A stretch of 64,000 bases of DNA from Larimichthys crocea (GCF_000972845.2 NC_040016.1:4298701-4362700); one strand, 5' to 3'; positions 1 to 13,357 are shown, counted from the stretch's first letter. Numbers and translations are program-made. Notes: generated by a model from the sequence alone, not told the origin.

Positions 1-1300
1 ATAAAGATGTGGATTTATTTATCTTTTATCCTCATTTAGCTTTATTCCATCAGTTTCTCAGTCCCAGGACTGCAGTTGAGCGATTGCTGAAAAGGTTTGG
101 TGGTTGATACTTTCAGGCCATTAGGGTTATATGGCCGTTTTCTCTCTTGAAGTGGATGGCTTCAGTGGGTCAGGTGTTATTTATGGGCTTTTAAGGAAGG
201 AGAATCCAAACAACAGTGAAGATGAAAGCCATCACTCAGAGAAGCTGCAACCATGTCACAAGCCTGGGCTAAAAGAATAAAGAGAAGCAGGGTGAATGAG
301 TGATGTAAAGGATTAGAAGGAGGATGGAGATACAGAAAGCTGCCTGAGGGAAGAGAGTATGAGTGAAAGAGGCAGGTGACGGAGGTGAGGGGTTAGTGGA
401 GGAGATGAAATGGCACTGTTGAGAAAGTAAATATCTTAGGTGCCAAGGGGTTAAGTAGGTGCATGTTGTGACTCATCTGGGAAAGTCGTTAGTGAAGTCT
501 CCTGACTTGAAACTTGCTTGGGTTTCTGTGGAAGGAATCTTTGAGCAGTGCAGGGTGGAGCAGACGAACTGCGGTGGCTGCAGCCCAGAGGTCGCAGGCG
601 GGGCTCGGGCTTGGCTATCATGCACTGTTTTGTCTCCAGCCAGTGAACCCGTAACTGCGACTCTGTTGTTGTTGTTGTGGTGAAGGTGGCCGGTTCCACC
701 CAGTCCTGGTTCTCAGTGTAGCCTGAGAAGACTGGAAGGGCGAGGGGAGGCCTGGAGCCCTGGAGCAGGGTGGAGAATTCCTGGATGCTGCCTTTACGGC
801 CCCAGCGGATGTTTAGAGCACACATTAGGTGTGACCAATGATGTCATCTCTTTTGTCTGGGAAAAATGAAATACCTCTCATAACACAATGGACTTTCAGT
901 GTGTTTGGGGGAATCACAATACTTTTGGTCTGATAAGCAAATAAACACTTTTAATGCCCATATGTTGTGTGCATACATGGGAATTTTGTGCAGAGGTGTT
1001 GCACAGAGAAGTATGAATGCTGTGAAAGGAAACATAATCTAAGAAGTTAAGGCCAGAAAGTTGCTTTCAAGAGAAAAAAAAAGAATAAACAAGAAGGTGT
1101 GTGCTGCAATTTCAGGAATTTCTCCCAAGGTTACACCACCACCTTGTGGTATTTATGGGTCATTGTAATCTGAACAGCTGGGAACTGAAAACAAAGATCC
1201 TCATCTATCTACTGTGTTCTTTTGAAGAGCACAATGAACAAATGAATGTAATCCAGTATGATGTTTTTTTTTCTTTTTTCCTCTTTCTATGTTCTCTTAG
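1..1300. other. Left edge: intronic sequence of the FGD-type gene, no exon recognised
   Basis: This stretch precedes the first recognisable FGD exon and should be an intron of that gene, since the DH domain and the start of PH1 must lie to the left. It ends in a long pyrimidine tract and an AG acceptor at 1299-1300. I see no FGD-like coding segment in it. A GC-richer patch at 540-800 is open on the - strand, but no protein family is recognisable and no exon structure is convincing. Confidence 0.5.
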
Positions 1301-4300
1301 ATGAACGACATTATGCTGTACACCTACCCTCAGCAGGATGGAAAATACAGGCTGAAAAACACGCTATCTCTGTCTGGGATGAAGGTACATTAACTAACAA
1401 ATTCCCAGCTCATCTCCAACTCAATCTCTGCACACAATGTTTTTTGGCTGACTTCTGATGTGTTTTTGCCCCTCCCACAGGTGAGCAAACCTGTCCTCGA
1501 CAATGTGCTGAACTGTCTTAGGATCGAGGTGTCTGACATCACTATTACACTCTCAGCCAGGTGAGCATCTGACTGTCAAAACCTTGAAATGAACAGTGAA
1601 TTTATTGATAACTATCACAAGACTCCTGATGTTCAACATGACTCTACATGGCCTAGATCACAGGTTTTCAAAGTCTGTGAGACAGACAAATCTTGAAAAA
1701 AGGCACACTCTTACCTTCTCCTTTGACTTGCTTAGTTTAGCTCAATTTTCTGGATGCCTATGGGATCGTGGTTAAATGTTATTTGATCCCGTAGACAATA
1801 ATTGAGACACGATAGCCTAATATTACTGTTTGACATAACTTCATACTTCACCAAATACATAAAATAGGTATGTCCTAAGGCATTTATTTAGTTTCTGACT
1901 CTGAAAAAGTTGGGAAAATGTTAGAATTCTCCCAAACTACTTGATCTATGAACTCTATAATCTCTTTGGCCTAATCACACACGTAGGCTATTCTGCTCCT
2001 GCAATATTTTTCTTAGGGGTACATGATCTCCCTCTAGTAGTATTTGGATGAGTCTCTGAAATATTTTATGATTTAAAAACATATATCAAAACACTACCAC
2101 ATTTCAAATCAAAATTATGCAATTGCTGGAAGGACGTTTTGGAGTCATATTCATGCTTGTATGCATGCATTTATAAGACCTAAAAACAGTTAATAATCTT
2201 CTTATAAGGAATACACCTGACTTCTGTGTAAACTGTCCGTAGCTGAATGGGGTCAGTGCTGTATTTGAATGTCTGTCATAACGATGGTACTAAAAAGTTT
2301 AAGAAACACTTACCTAGATGATCCAAAATCCTTTCAGAAGTATCAGGAGTGATCATTTGTCTGTTTCACTCTTCAGTTCAGTTGGAGAGAGGGAGGACTG
2401 GTTCCACACATTGAGTCGAGCCATAGCAGACCATGCTGCAGGACTCTGCACGTTTGGTGGACCCTGCAGTGAGGTAAGAGCAGTACTAAAATGATTACTA
2501 CAGAAATCTGTTATATTCCATTAACTAACAGTCATAATTAGGTTTGCAATCTGCAGCTTCTGTCTTTCCTCATACTAACATGCAGTAACATCTGCTTATA
2601 AAAACGCCTATGTATCCACAGGCCCGTGAAAAGTTGTGGATGGCCCTGGGAGAGGCTGCTCCTGTACTGGTGCCAGTTTCTCATGTGATGATGTGCATGA
2701 ACTGTACCTCGGACTTCAGCCTCACGCTGAGACGACATCATTGCAACGCCTGCGGCAAGGTCAGATACACAGGCCTGAAAAAACTTTGATTCATTTGTGG
2801 TCTTTGTTACAGTTTCAGTGTGTTGGATGCCAAATTTTAGATCACAGACCCGGACTAGAAGTACAAGTGATATGCTTTGAATAGACCTTTTTTATTGTAG
2901 TAATGTTGATTTTATTTGCTTTTGCATCAAATGTCAGGAGTTCAAGAGTAGCCTATTGAAACTGGATGCTGTCTCTCTTTGGGTTGTAAATCTTCTTTGC
3001 ATACTGTCTCTGAGCAGGTGGTGTGCCGTGCTTGTTCCAGAAACAGATACCCACTGAAGTACCTCAAAGACAGGGTGGCCAAAGTGTGTGACCACTGCTA
3101 TGCTGAGCTCAGGAAAAGAGGTGAATCTCAGCTTCCTATATATAGAAGTGTTTCACTGACGAGAGTTTCTTCCACTTTCCCGTTATTAACTGTGTGTATG
3201 TCTGTCTGTAGGTGGCAGCGTGTCAGGGGCATGTGGTAACTCCAGCCCTCGGACTCACCGGGCCAGCCGTCCCCTCTCTGCTGTCTTCCAGAGCCTGCAG
3301 CCCCCAAGTTTGTGGAAGAGCAGGAAGAGCACCTCCCCTCTCAACCAGGTGGACTACACTTCTCATTTGGCATCTGTGCCTTTGACGACCCTTAAATATG
3401 TCATATTACAGGCCCAATTTTGATTGCAAAGCATCACACAGTAGTCTCACTTAATTCCACTTCTCATTGTAAACACAGTCATGAAGGATAGTGATTTGAG
3501 TTATTCTTCTGTTTGACAATACACTCACTCTTAGCACATAATTGCCTGTAGCACTATATGTTATTGGCTTTAAATCAAATTATCAATTAAGTAAATGATG
3601 TTCCCTGACCGGGAATCGAACCCGGGCCGCGGCGGTGAGAGCGCCGAATCCTAACCACTAGACCACCAGGGACTTGCACATAACCCTATATGTATGGCAA
3701 ACCGATCTACCGGAATGTCTGGTATGTGTGGCAACTGCCCGGTGGCTGTTTGTATGTAGTACAGAACAGCTGCCAGCAGAGGTCACTGTCTATTTCAATC
3801 TTCAGGTGTTGGACAAAAGAACAGGAAAGCAATCCTGCTGCTGCAATAAAAACTATATTTGTTTTATATTTATTGTTAGTTCTTGTTAAAAGTGGAGCTG
3901 GTCATTTTGTAGTTTACAGTTTTGTCGTACTGTGTCACATTATGTTGCAAAAAGTTTCAGTCACATTATCCCATCTCTTATTAATGTGTGTACATTGAAT
4001 GTGTCTTTCATTTCATCAGGTGTCACTTGCCGTTGAGGGCTCTACCATGAGCGGCAGCCTGCAGCGCCGAAAGAAGAGCAAGAGGAAGTGGAAGCGGCTG
4101 TGGTTCCTCCTCAAAGACAAGGTGCTCTACACCTTCACAGCCCGTGAGGTGAGGGGGCACAGAGTCTCCCACACCAGCCCCAAAAATTTCACACACTCTC
4201 ATGATCACTCTATAACAGAGGTCTTTCCTCACATCTGTTATTTTTTCCTTTTCCCATCTGGTCTGGTCAGTGGAGTAAAGAGCTGTTTAACATTCACATT

Positions 4301-6752
4301 TCCACTGTTCAGTCTTTCCTCCTGGGCACAACGCTTTATGTGACTAATAAAGGGATTCTCTGTGCTCTCTCTGTTTCTTTTGACAACTATACATCTGAGT
4401 GTTGCACCACTTTGTTCTTCTTGAAGCATGAAATTCTTGGTATTCGCACATTATTGCAGACAAGAAGACTGGTGTCTTTAACTTGTACTCTTGTGTTTCA
4501 TGTCGTCACTCTGGTTTTTTCAGGACAAAGTGGCTTCAGAGAGTTTACCTCTGCAGGGCTTCACTGTCAAGCTGACGGAGAGGCCAGAGGGCGAGGAGAG
4601 CAGCAATGTGTTCCATCTGTACCACAAGAAAACCCTGTACTACACCTTTAGGGCAGATGATCAACACACTGCACGCAGGTCAGAACTGGAGCAGTTCATA
4701 TTACCGTTACTCAGAAGTTTCATTTCTCATTTGGGGGGTGGGGTTTCTTGTAAAAGCTGTTCCCTGACCGGGAATCGAACCCGGGCCGCGGCGGTGAGAG
4801 CGCCGAATCCTAACCACTAGACCACCAGGGACTTAAATATGCTTTCACTACATTTGCATTCCTGGCATGTACCATATGTCATACAGTAGGTAGGGGAGTG
4901 TAAATCATCTTGGGTGCATGGCACTGTCCCTCCATAGTCTCATTACACCCCTGTGATAGTGCCTTCATGTGTGTTGATATTATTTACTTTATTTATTTAC
5001 CTAAAATGCTGCTTCTATACTGTAATACTATTTTAATTACATGGTCTCATATCTGCTTTTGCATTTTCTAATTATATTTTACTATACCATTAAATTAATC
5101 TGTGAAAGGGGACAACAGGCTTAGACATGGCACTGTGGCTATTTGAGGCACTTTGGTAAGCTTTGTTTATCTCCTCCAACTTCATCGGATCTGTACAAAA
5201 GGAACCAGTTTTCCTTCTCAAATTGGTTCAAACGAGTGTTGAGTGCATATTTTTATACACAATTCACTGTAGCAAAAGAGCAAATGCTATTTGCTATCGG
5301 TCAGGTTGATATATCAGTATCACTATTAGCTTATTGCAGATATGTCAGATATTGGGGTACATGTTGGCAACAAGAAATAGCAGTACAGAAGTGGAACAAG
5401 TTCTGTTGTAATGTGGAAAGGGTTGTCTCCCGAGATTATGCAGGGGAAAGTTGAGCAGTAGATTGTCTATCTCACAGTAAATGTACAATAGGCTTTGTCA
5501 AATAGATAAATACTACAGCTTCTCATAACCAAGGACCAACCAAACCAAACAACCAAAGATCTGTTATTTCTTAACTGTTGGTAAAATGAAGTAACAGAAG
5601 CTAAGCAGGAAAGGCTAGCGTTACCACTGTGCTGTTCAACATCGACTCTGATGCAAACAGAGTCCTTTCAGAAGCTTTGTAAGCCAGCCTTAAACTGTCT
5701 TTTTAGAGAATGGAGAAAATAAATGTATAATGTTAAATCCATGACTGAATGTCTTCTGCAATCATTTCATAATTTTTCCTTGTTGCAACAAATCTGACGA
5801 CCAATCATAGGCTGTGTTTCTGACTTGTCAACCAATCAGGGGCAGAGTTTTGTGGGAGACAATAATAAGTGTGCAACAGATCTCAAACACATAACAATAA
5901 AATAACAAGTTGACCCCATATAAATTGTGTTGATAATAGTAATGAGCCCACCTGTACAATGTTCTAGTGAGTATGTATCATGGTCATCTTTTTTAAGTCT
6001 AAGTGATACATGATTGTTTGTTTACTATTAGCTTATATCTGATTTAAAGGTTTTAAACTCCCAAATCAATGACAGCACCAGGCTCAAAGTATAGTGTCAG
6101 TTAGGCTATAATTTACAGTAACTAATATCTGGTAGTTTTCAAAACAGCAGTTACAAGGTGGTTTACATGAGGAAGAAAAGAGCAAAAAGGGAAATAAAAC
6201 AAAATACAAACCACAAAGCACGAAGAAAAAGAAATCTATAGTATAGTAACAACAACAGTATTTGTTTTACAATGTATCATTTTTCAAAGTTAATTGTAAG
6301 TTTTGCATGTAACTATAACTGTCACATACTGTAATAGTGGTTGAGTAAAAAGTATAATATTGCCTTAAGACTAATGGTGCAGTAGAAGCATAAAATGGAA
6401 ATACTAAATTTGTACTTAAATAAACTCAATTACATTTCTCTACTGTCAAGCTCCAAAAACAGTGTATCTTCATTTCCTTTAATGCAACCAACAGTATCTT
6501 TTGGGAGACCATCCCTGCATGGTAAAGGTCTTTATCTTTCCTACCCCATGCTAAAAATCCCAAAGCCCAGGCCGAACAAAGAGGACTTTGTGCAACACTT
6601 TTCTTTTGTTAAATAGTACTGTCTGTGACTAGAAAAGTGACCTTGTCATGTAAAATCAGTGGAGCGCCCCTTTAAGTGTCCCATGGTCTCATATTCTGTT
6701 TTCTTTGTGTTTCAGATGGGTCAATGCCATGGAGGAGGCTACTGTTTTATAG
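1301..6752 (+). CDS. fgd5: FYVE, RhoGEF and PH domain-containing protein (FGD5/FGD6 type), C-terminal 319 aa, 5' part outside the window
   Basis: Exons: 1301-1384, 1481-1560, 2377-2473, 2622-2759, 3018-3120, 3212-3348, 4020-4148, 4524-4678, 6716-6752 (TAG at 6750-6752). All introns are GT-AG and the phases join into one 319-codon frame. Residues 1-70 are the end of PH1 (MNDIMLYTYP, later DWFHTLSRAI). Residues 112-160 are a FYVE finger with eight cysteines (112, 115, 128, 131, 136, 139, 157, 160) and the RRHHC core at 124-128. A Ser/Arg-rich linker leads to a second PH domain at about 219-316, ending in RWVNAMEEATVL. FGD proteins are Cdc42 exchange factors that bind phosphoinositides at membranes; the DH domain is off the left edge. 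A PH domain after FYVE fits the whole family, and linker length plus tail favour FGD5 or FGD6. The symbol is the less certain part, because the two paralogues are close and the diagnostic N-terminus is missing. Confidence 0.85.
2180..2320 (+). repeat. Dispersed repeat, copy A (pair with 43915-44075)
   Basis: The core CTGTGTAAACTGTCCGTAGC and the later ATGGTACTAAA match, with changes, the copy at 43915-44075. It lies in an FGD intron. No coding potential or terminal repeats were recognised. Confidence 0.55.
3601..3672 (-). tRNA. tRNA-Glu (anticodon CTC), copy 1, antisense in an FGD intron
   Basis: Read on the - strand, the 72 nt fold as a cloverleaf. The acceptor stem is TCCCTGG with TCAGGGA, the anticodon stem CGGCG/CGCCG encloses loop CTCTCAC (anticodon CTC), and the T arm is CCGGG-TTCGATT-CCCGG. 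The discriminator base is A. A and B boxes are intact. The 3' flank on the - strand has only TTT close by, not a strict T4 terminator. It lies between FGD exons 3212-3348 and 4020-4148, transcribed against the host gene. Confidence 0.95.
4760..4831 (-). tRNA. tRNA-Glu (anticodon CTC), copy 2, antisense in an FGD intron
   Basis: The 71-nt body is identical to copy 1, 1.16 kb away, and has the same CTC anticodon and A discriminator. On the - strand a TTTT run follows within about five bases of the 3' end, which is a normal RNA polymerase III terminator. The flanks do not resemble those of copy 1. It lies between exons 4524-4678 and 6716-6752 of the FGD gene. Confidence 0.95.
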
Positions 6753-8420
6753 CACCTGCTCAGTTAAATGAATATGCCCTGCTGTCCATGACTGCTAGAA
6801 CTCCTCTGTGCAGCACAACATAGCTACCTGCTGCATCTGAACTCACACCATCAGTAAGGATTCATCACGTCTGACCTGTTGTGGAATATTATGTGACAAT
6901 TTAATCACCGGGGGGATTTGTGACAAGGCTGCCACGTGATGATAGGGAGGTAAAAATAGGAGAGTCAGAGGGTGCTACTACGTGGTGAGGAGAAGTGGAA
7001 ACCTCTCTCTTGGAGTATGATCTAAAGTATGAAAACTCTTCCCAGTGAGTTCCCAATGCGCTGATTTACTGGGGCACCTCACTTTTAAGAGGCAGCTTGG
7101 ATACATCAAATGATTCATCTAAAAGAAACAATTTATTCCCCTTTTCTTCCTTTTTCCTTACAAGGACCAAAAGAGTGTTCTTCAAGTCAACTTTTCTTTA
7201 ATTTTGCTGTATTTTGGTGTCATTTTTTTTAGAAGTCCACTGGATTAATTAACCACTCTTTGGGTTCTGCAGGAGAACATCGCATCCTTCAGTTTTATAT
7301 GTGAGACAGTTACATTATGTGTTCTGTGATGGGTCATATTGCAAAAACACCCAAAACAAACTTTGCTCCAAAGTAGTATTCACAGCTAGTAAAGAGGAAA
7401 ATATTGGTTACCATTTTAGAGAGATATTTGATATTCTGAATATATATTGTGAAGTATACACTGAAGTGAATTATATGACTTGTCTGTATAAAAAAAAGTG
7501 TTACATGATGTTCTGAATAAGAGGTCATCTTAATCATCATGGTGTGTGTACATTATATTTCTTGTGGAGTGTTACTCTTGTATTGAATCTACAAAGCTAT
7601 GGAATGACCCTAAGCATGACGACCACTCAACACCATTTGTAGAAGGATGAACACTTTCAAAGACACTTTGTGTTTGAATTTGTAGGTTTTGACAGATGTG
7701 TCACACAGTTCTGAAGTGCCAATTGATTTCTTCCAGCTGAATGCAGTGCAATTTGCAATTGATGATGAATGTGCCTGAAAATAAATTGTACTCCTTGTTT
7801 GTCTTTTGTTATCACAGTACTGTACTACTGTCATGTCTCCAGAAGAGACCTTGATAACATTTGTTTTTTTTATCTACGCCTATATACTTTAATCTTCTAG
7901 TATTTTGAACAGTTCAGTTACAGTCCAGTAACATTAGAATATACTATTGTGCCACTTTTATTAATGCATTTTTCATGCTGTATATACACTGCTGGATAAA
8001 ATCATACTTTAACCACTTGGACTTAATAGCAACTGCTGAAAAAAAGCCAATCCCATACTACCTATAAACTGTCAGTGTCAAAGTCATCTGAGCCGCTCAT
8101 GTCTTAAGCAGTAGGGAGAACACTGGAGTTTCATTCCTCTCTACTGTTACATAATCAGACATGCATATTTTCTGTTACACTAAACCTAGAGGCATTATCT
8201 GCTCCATTCAGAATGCAGCTGTACTACATGTGATCTTCCACCTTTTCAAACTACATTGTTTCTAAAGCACACTGTTCATCAAGTACTGTTCAGCTTTTCT
8301 ACCTGTTTCCTATGTGCCATACTTATAGTGTTATTATGGATTGTACCTCTTGCATATAGTGCATTGTAAATGTTTCTGTATATAGATACATATAAAAATA
8401 AACTCCTTTAAAAAGTTTAC
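6753..8420 (+). other. 3' UTR of the FGD-type gene, with candidate polyadenylation signals
   Basis: AT-rich non-coding sequence follows the TAG at 6752. AATAAA hexamers occur at about 7779-7784 and at 8397-8402. The second lies in an AT-rich context typical of a cleavage site, so the transcript probably ends at or before about 8420. No other gene is visible here. The end point is inferred. Confidence 0.45.
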
Positions 8421-9259
8421 TTAATGTGCTCTCACAATGCTATGCAGTGCTATAGTGCTTGTTTCTTTATTATAAGTTATAAAACATAAACCATGTGGAC
8501 TGGACCGATTATTACCTCTTGTGACAGTGTTCTGTCACACATTTCTAGCAGCTGTTATTATGAGCTGGGTTGTTGCAATGCTTTTGATTTGTTTGTGTCC
8601 CTTGTAAATGATAAATACTTTAATGATGCTGAAACAAGTACATGCTGTACTTGTGTGTGCCGTTAATACAGTTTAGGAAAATACATCTTTGATCCAGCAG
8701 AGGGTAGCAGTACATCATGTGAAACAGATCTTAGACGACTGAGAGTTCCTCCTGCATGTTTCTGTTTGTCCACCAGCACATGAAGTAAATTAATAAGATG
8801 CAATTACACAAGTTAAATTTTCACTTTCAGAGCAAATTTACTCATGCAAACCATGTACTTCACAAGTTTACTCAGTTCTGCCTTTTCATTATTAACAATA
8901 TATTCATAGAAACTTGAAGTATCAGTCTTGTATTAAACATGTATTGGCAGAAAGCAAGAAGTAATAATGAGTAATAATAGAGAGACGTATCGGACATTTT
9001 AGAATTTTAGTCAATACTCTCATTACCTTTGCCAGGAAATAATGTTGGTAAATGTGAGATTGACATTTCAAGGTGTACATATGGTGCAGAACACATTTAA
9101 GATCCAACCAATACTCTATTTACGAGCTGTCATTGAACACGGTCCTTTACACTTCCATGAGTGACAGTACATTTTCTGAGCCAAACCTCTCAAGTTTGAA
9201 ATTAACTGACATAAACTCAGTTGATTCAGGGCATAATATGTTCATCTGGAGAAAATCTT

Positions 9260-9286
9260 TGTGTGTGTGTGTGTGTGTGTGTGTGT
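9260..9286. repeat. (GT)n microsatellite
   Basis: Uninterrupted GT dinucleotides in intergenic sequence. Confidence 0.9.
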
Positions 9287-11474
9287 TGGTATGATGAGAT
9301 TATGTAATGGAAAATTCAGGTGGGACAATGTGACGCAAGTCGTTACAGAAACATGCAATAGGAAAGTCCTGATTGACATTGTGCAACAATCAGTATTGGG
9401 TCTGTTAACAGCCACATGTCCTAGTGTACATCATCCATCAACGGTGTCAGCCAAACATTTCTGTGATGTTCTTGTCAGCACGTATACATATTAGAGCCGC
9501 TTTATGTACATAAGTCATGCTAGATCAGAACAATACTGCATTCCATTAATTTTAATTACACTGATTGGCCCAAGGGAGGCACTCTAATTTTAGGTCAAAT
9601 TAAGGTTATATATTTGTATTATCCACTGGGATTACACATCATTACTGTTAACTGTTGCCATGTTGCAGATGTAATTTGGCAAAATATAAAATACACATTC
9701 CCATCCATTGCCAGTAGGGACCATAATAATCTCTTTTTTATTCAAGACTTCACTTCTGGGAAATACAAGCCATCTCAGATAAGTTAATTAGTTATACCAA
9801 AGAGTTCCACACAGCCAAAACAACAAAGTCAGACAGCGGTGGACCGCGACCAGGAAAACGGTGGCTACTATAAATATTTAAAGACAAAGAAACAGCACAA
9901 AACATTTTGGCCTATTTCTTTTTCACCATCTGCAATATTAATGACTGTGGGTTAACGAGAGCAGGTCCATTTTGAGAGCTCACTAAAGAAAAGAAAAAGG
10001 ACGTGGCCTTAATTTGTCGGCCAGTACAGATACTGGCATTTGATTTGCTCATTAATAATTTTAAAAGCATGTCTATAGAGATAATAAGGAAGGAAGGAAA
10101 GAGGAGAGTGTTTGCTGGGGACACTGTTACTGGATACAGAGATCAAGACCAGGAGATCATTTCCAATTAGACGAGTAAAGATGAAGTGATTGCATGTCAG
10201 TCAGAAAGTAGGCAGAACAGAAAATAGGAAGATTGGGGTTGCTCTAGATACATGATCCCAGGAGTGTTAATGACCCAATACTTACTTGAAGTAATAAAAG
10301 AGAGAGAGAGAGAAGTGAAAGGCATTGGAAGCATGGGAAAGTTGTTCATTTTACTTCAAACACCTAAAAGTTAAAGACACCTTGTTCCACTGAGCACAAA
10401 CTCAGTCGCACGGTCTCTCACTAAACACATACACAAACACCTTTCCCTCAGTAGCCTGGGAACCAGAGCTGCAGAGGGTGATTAGGTAACTGCCTGCATA
10501 TTTGAATCAATAGCCTTCAATTTCTGCAGTCTCTGCAAACAGTAAGAAAATAACCTCTAAAAGGACAGCCCCCTTAAAAGTTTCAAATCCACATCCAAGA
10601 GGCCAATAATAGGTCAGAAATTTAATAGAGCACCTGTTGTGTTTTGGTATGCATTGCGTTGAATACGCACCTGACTAAACTTTGAGGTAAGGGTTATTTT
10701 TGAAGCGGAAGTGCTCCGTCTGATCTTTGTTGTTGTGTAATGCTCCTATTCACAAGGCCTACAACATGTTAAACAACAGAAGATTAGTATGAATGACAAC
10801 AACATAAGCATACATAACATAAGCAGCTGAGTAAAAAGTCCCATGTTCAATATCTGCTGCAGTGGCTGGAACAATATTTTAAACCAGAGACAACACTTGT
10901 AGATGTGCATGTACCATTTTTATCACAACATGAGAGTAAAGTGACTTTGACAGCGTTTGAAAGAGGAAAGTGAGGTTATGCTGCTCTTAGAGATAACCCA
11001 CACTCTGGCAAAATATTTGTCCAACATCATGTTGCCATGTATGGGCTAAACAAACCCCATGTCTGTCTAGAAGAACTGATCTGGTTTACTTCAAGACGCT
11101 GTTGAACTTCTCTTTGTCAACAAACATGCAGGCTTGAAACCTGAAAGAAGGTGTGTTAGGAAAGAAGAACGGACAAGAAACTGAAAAAACGCTGGAGAGA
11201 AAGCAAAAGAGACGGAAATGAGGACAGATCGAGAAAGGCAGATTTAGTCTGTGGCATGTCTCTTGATAAAAGGACCATTTCTATCCTTTTTTAGTGATTG
11301 TTTTTTCATCCCTCCCTCCCTCCCTCCCCCCCTCCCTCTGTCTGTTTCTCTCATTACTCAGTCTGATGTTTGCCCTGGCCCTGCTTGGATGGCAGAAACG
11401 GCCATCACAACAGGAACCGTCTGGGTTCGCCCCTGCCCAGATACAAGTCTAATGCACTCAGAAAATATAAAACA

Positions 11475-11510
11475 AGTAGTTTCACACAGTATATGTTGTG
11501 TGAAACTACT
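11475..11510. repeat. Inverted repeat with perfect 14-bp arms
   Basis: Left arm AGTAGTTTCACACA at 11475-11488 and right arm TGTGTGAAACTACT at 11497-11510 are exact reverse complements around an 8-nt loop. The outer flanks (AACAA left, TTGTT right) also pair after a two-base bulge. It is intergenic, about 1.9 kb upstream of the prkcd first exon. Confidence 0.9.
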
Positions 11511-12517
11511 ATTGTTCTCACAGTGAATGTACATCAAATTTAAAAAGTGGACTAACTCAAGCTGGAATTCCTACCGTAGACAGACTGTAATTTAAACTTC
11601 AAAGCTGCAAAGGGTAATTTTGCTTTCCTGTCACCCCAGGTGTTAGCGGATTAACCTTATTACCGTCACAAAACTTGTAACATCAGTAAACTATGCAATC
11701 CTCTGTCCTACATTTCTTCCTTCAGAGGCTGGTGATAATGAGAAAGTCTTTTTTACCTGCTCATGTCGAGAAGAAAATCTTGCTTCCTCAATTTTAGTTC
11801 CTGTTGAACCAGAATGCTTGGGTAGGACAAAACACAGAAAGGGGTTTCAAAGTTCAAGTTCAAATTCACTGGGTATCAGTTGGCAAGAGGCAGGTTTATT
11901 TGATGGGAGGGGCAGCAAAGGGTGACTCAAAAGTCTGATATTGTTTTATTGAGTGGAATTATTATTTTCAGTTACTGGTGAAGCATGAGGTCATCTGTGA
12001 AGATAGACAGTTTTCCAGGAAGTGAGAGTAGTGGAAAAAGCCATATTTTCCAGTCATGGGACCTAAAGCTTTTTATGCTTGTTTGTGTGTGTTAGGGTTA
12101 GATAAATACTGGACACCGGGCTTAAACATAAGCCTGTGAAATTAGTGAGCAATATTGCTCTTTGTCACTGTCAGTTTTGAAGGATCTTGATATTAAAAAT
12201 ATTATCCTTGAGTTTTTGTCCCATGCTTCAAATGCTTGTGGTGGTGATGACGTGATGAGTGACTCCATAGTCTGTAATCTCTAGCAGCATTCAATCCTAG
12301 TCACCTATTCCATACTTAATCGTTTTCAGAGCTTTAAATAGCTCTCTGCGAGCTGAGACAGGCAGTCTAAATGTGCCGGTCCATTCTCTCTTATAGTCAT
12401 ACAGTTTTGGTGGGTGGGAACTGATGACTCAGCACCACGTGGATCTCTGTGCTTTGTGTAGAAGAGGAGTGGGAATGTGGAGGTGCTGTGGGCAGGGCCA
12501 GTATGGAAATATGGCTG

Positions 12518-12518
<1 letters not shown>

Positions 12519-12550
<32 letters not shown>
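12519..12550. repeat. (TG)n microsatellite
   Basis: Sixteen TG units in intergenic DNA. Confidence 0.9.
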
Positions 12551-12551
<1 letters not shown>

Positions 12552-12929
12552 AACCACACCAATTGTGTATCCCAACTTACACATTGTATTGATTTCCTGG
12601 TTTACTGGCTCCCCTGCCAAATTCACATTTTATACTTGAGGCAAACATTGTAGAGGTATATTAAGACTCAACACTCAAAATTGCAGCTGCAGAGCTTCAC
12701 ATTCACACATGCCTCAGTTTGCTTCTCAAAACTGATATGTTGTTGGAAACAGAGTCAGCCCCAGGGCAACTTGCTACAAGACAAACTGAGGAAGACACGG
12801 CAGTACTCATAATACAGAGAAGCCAGCATCCAAGGTAAAATATCAAGTTTCTAATGTTGCCAATCCTGCCTGTCCTGCCAGTGGAGGTCATTAAAAATAA
12901 TTAAGGAAATAATGCCTTCATTATTTGCA

Positions 12930-13030
12930 GAGGTGGAAGAAGTATTCAGGTCTTTTGTTGTTTAATGCCACACTGTAAAAATACTTCCACGGGTAAAAGT
13001 CCCACATGACACACACCACATTACAGTATA
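12930..13030 (+). repeat. Dispersed teleost-type repeat relic
   Basis: The segment starts GAGGTGGAAGAAGTATTCAG and continues with AAAATACTTCC and GTAAAAGTCCCACAT. I recognise this phrase as part of a very common fish interspersed sequence built around 'tacttaagtaaaagtac'. It is a diverged copy with no coding capacity. Assignment is from memory of the motif, not from a search. Confidence 0.5.
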
Positions 13031-13067
13031 AATGCACTTAAATGCATATGACTGTAACTGATGTTTA

Positions 13068-13115
13068 TTTTGATTAAATCATTGATTGTTTGGTCTATAA
13101 AAAAAAATAAAAAAA
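13068..13115 (+). repeat. Short fragment related to the repeat at 21778-22037
   Basis: GATTGTTTGGTCTATAAAA here resembles the reverse complement of the tail expected of the repeat at 21778-22037. It is short and A-rich, so the call is weak. Confidence 0.3.
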
Positions 13116-13318
13116 TCAGATTGTAGTGAGACATTCTGCACACACAATTACCCAGAGCCCAAAGTGACACATCAAAATTAAAGCCACTCTTCACATTAGT
13201 GAAGCTGGTAGGATGAAGTGACAGAATAATGCCACTATACAGTATTAGTCTATTATAGTTCTCATTGTATGGCTAATGTGTGCGTGCGTGTCCACTGCAC
13301 AACCATGTAGTTTCACTT

Positions 13319-13320
<2 letters not shown>

Positions 13321-13356
<36 letters not shown>
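13321..13356. repeat. (GT)n microsatellite upstream of prkcd exon 1
   Basis: Eighteen GT units about 20 bp before the TGACGTCA motif of the putative prkcd promoter. Confidence 0.9.

Positions 13357-13357
<1 letters not shown>

Noticed and set aside
3601..4831. CRISPR-like pair of identical 72-bp units 1.16 kb apart
   Set aside because: The units are tRNA-Glu genes with full cloverleaf and anticodon; the organism is a vertebrate and spacing is irregular.
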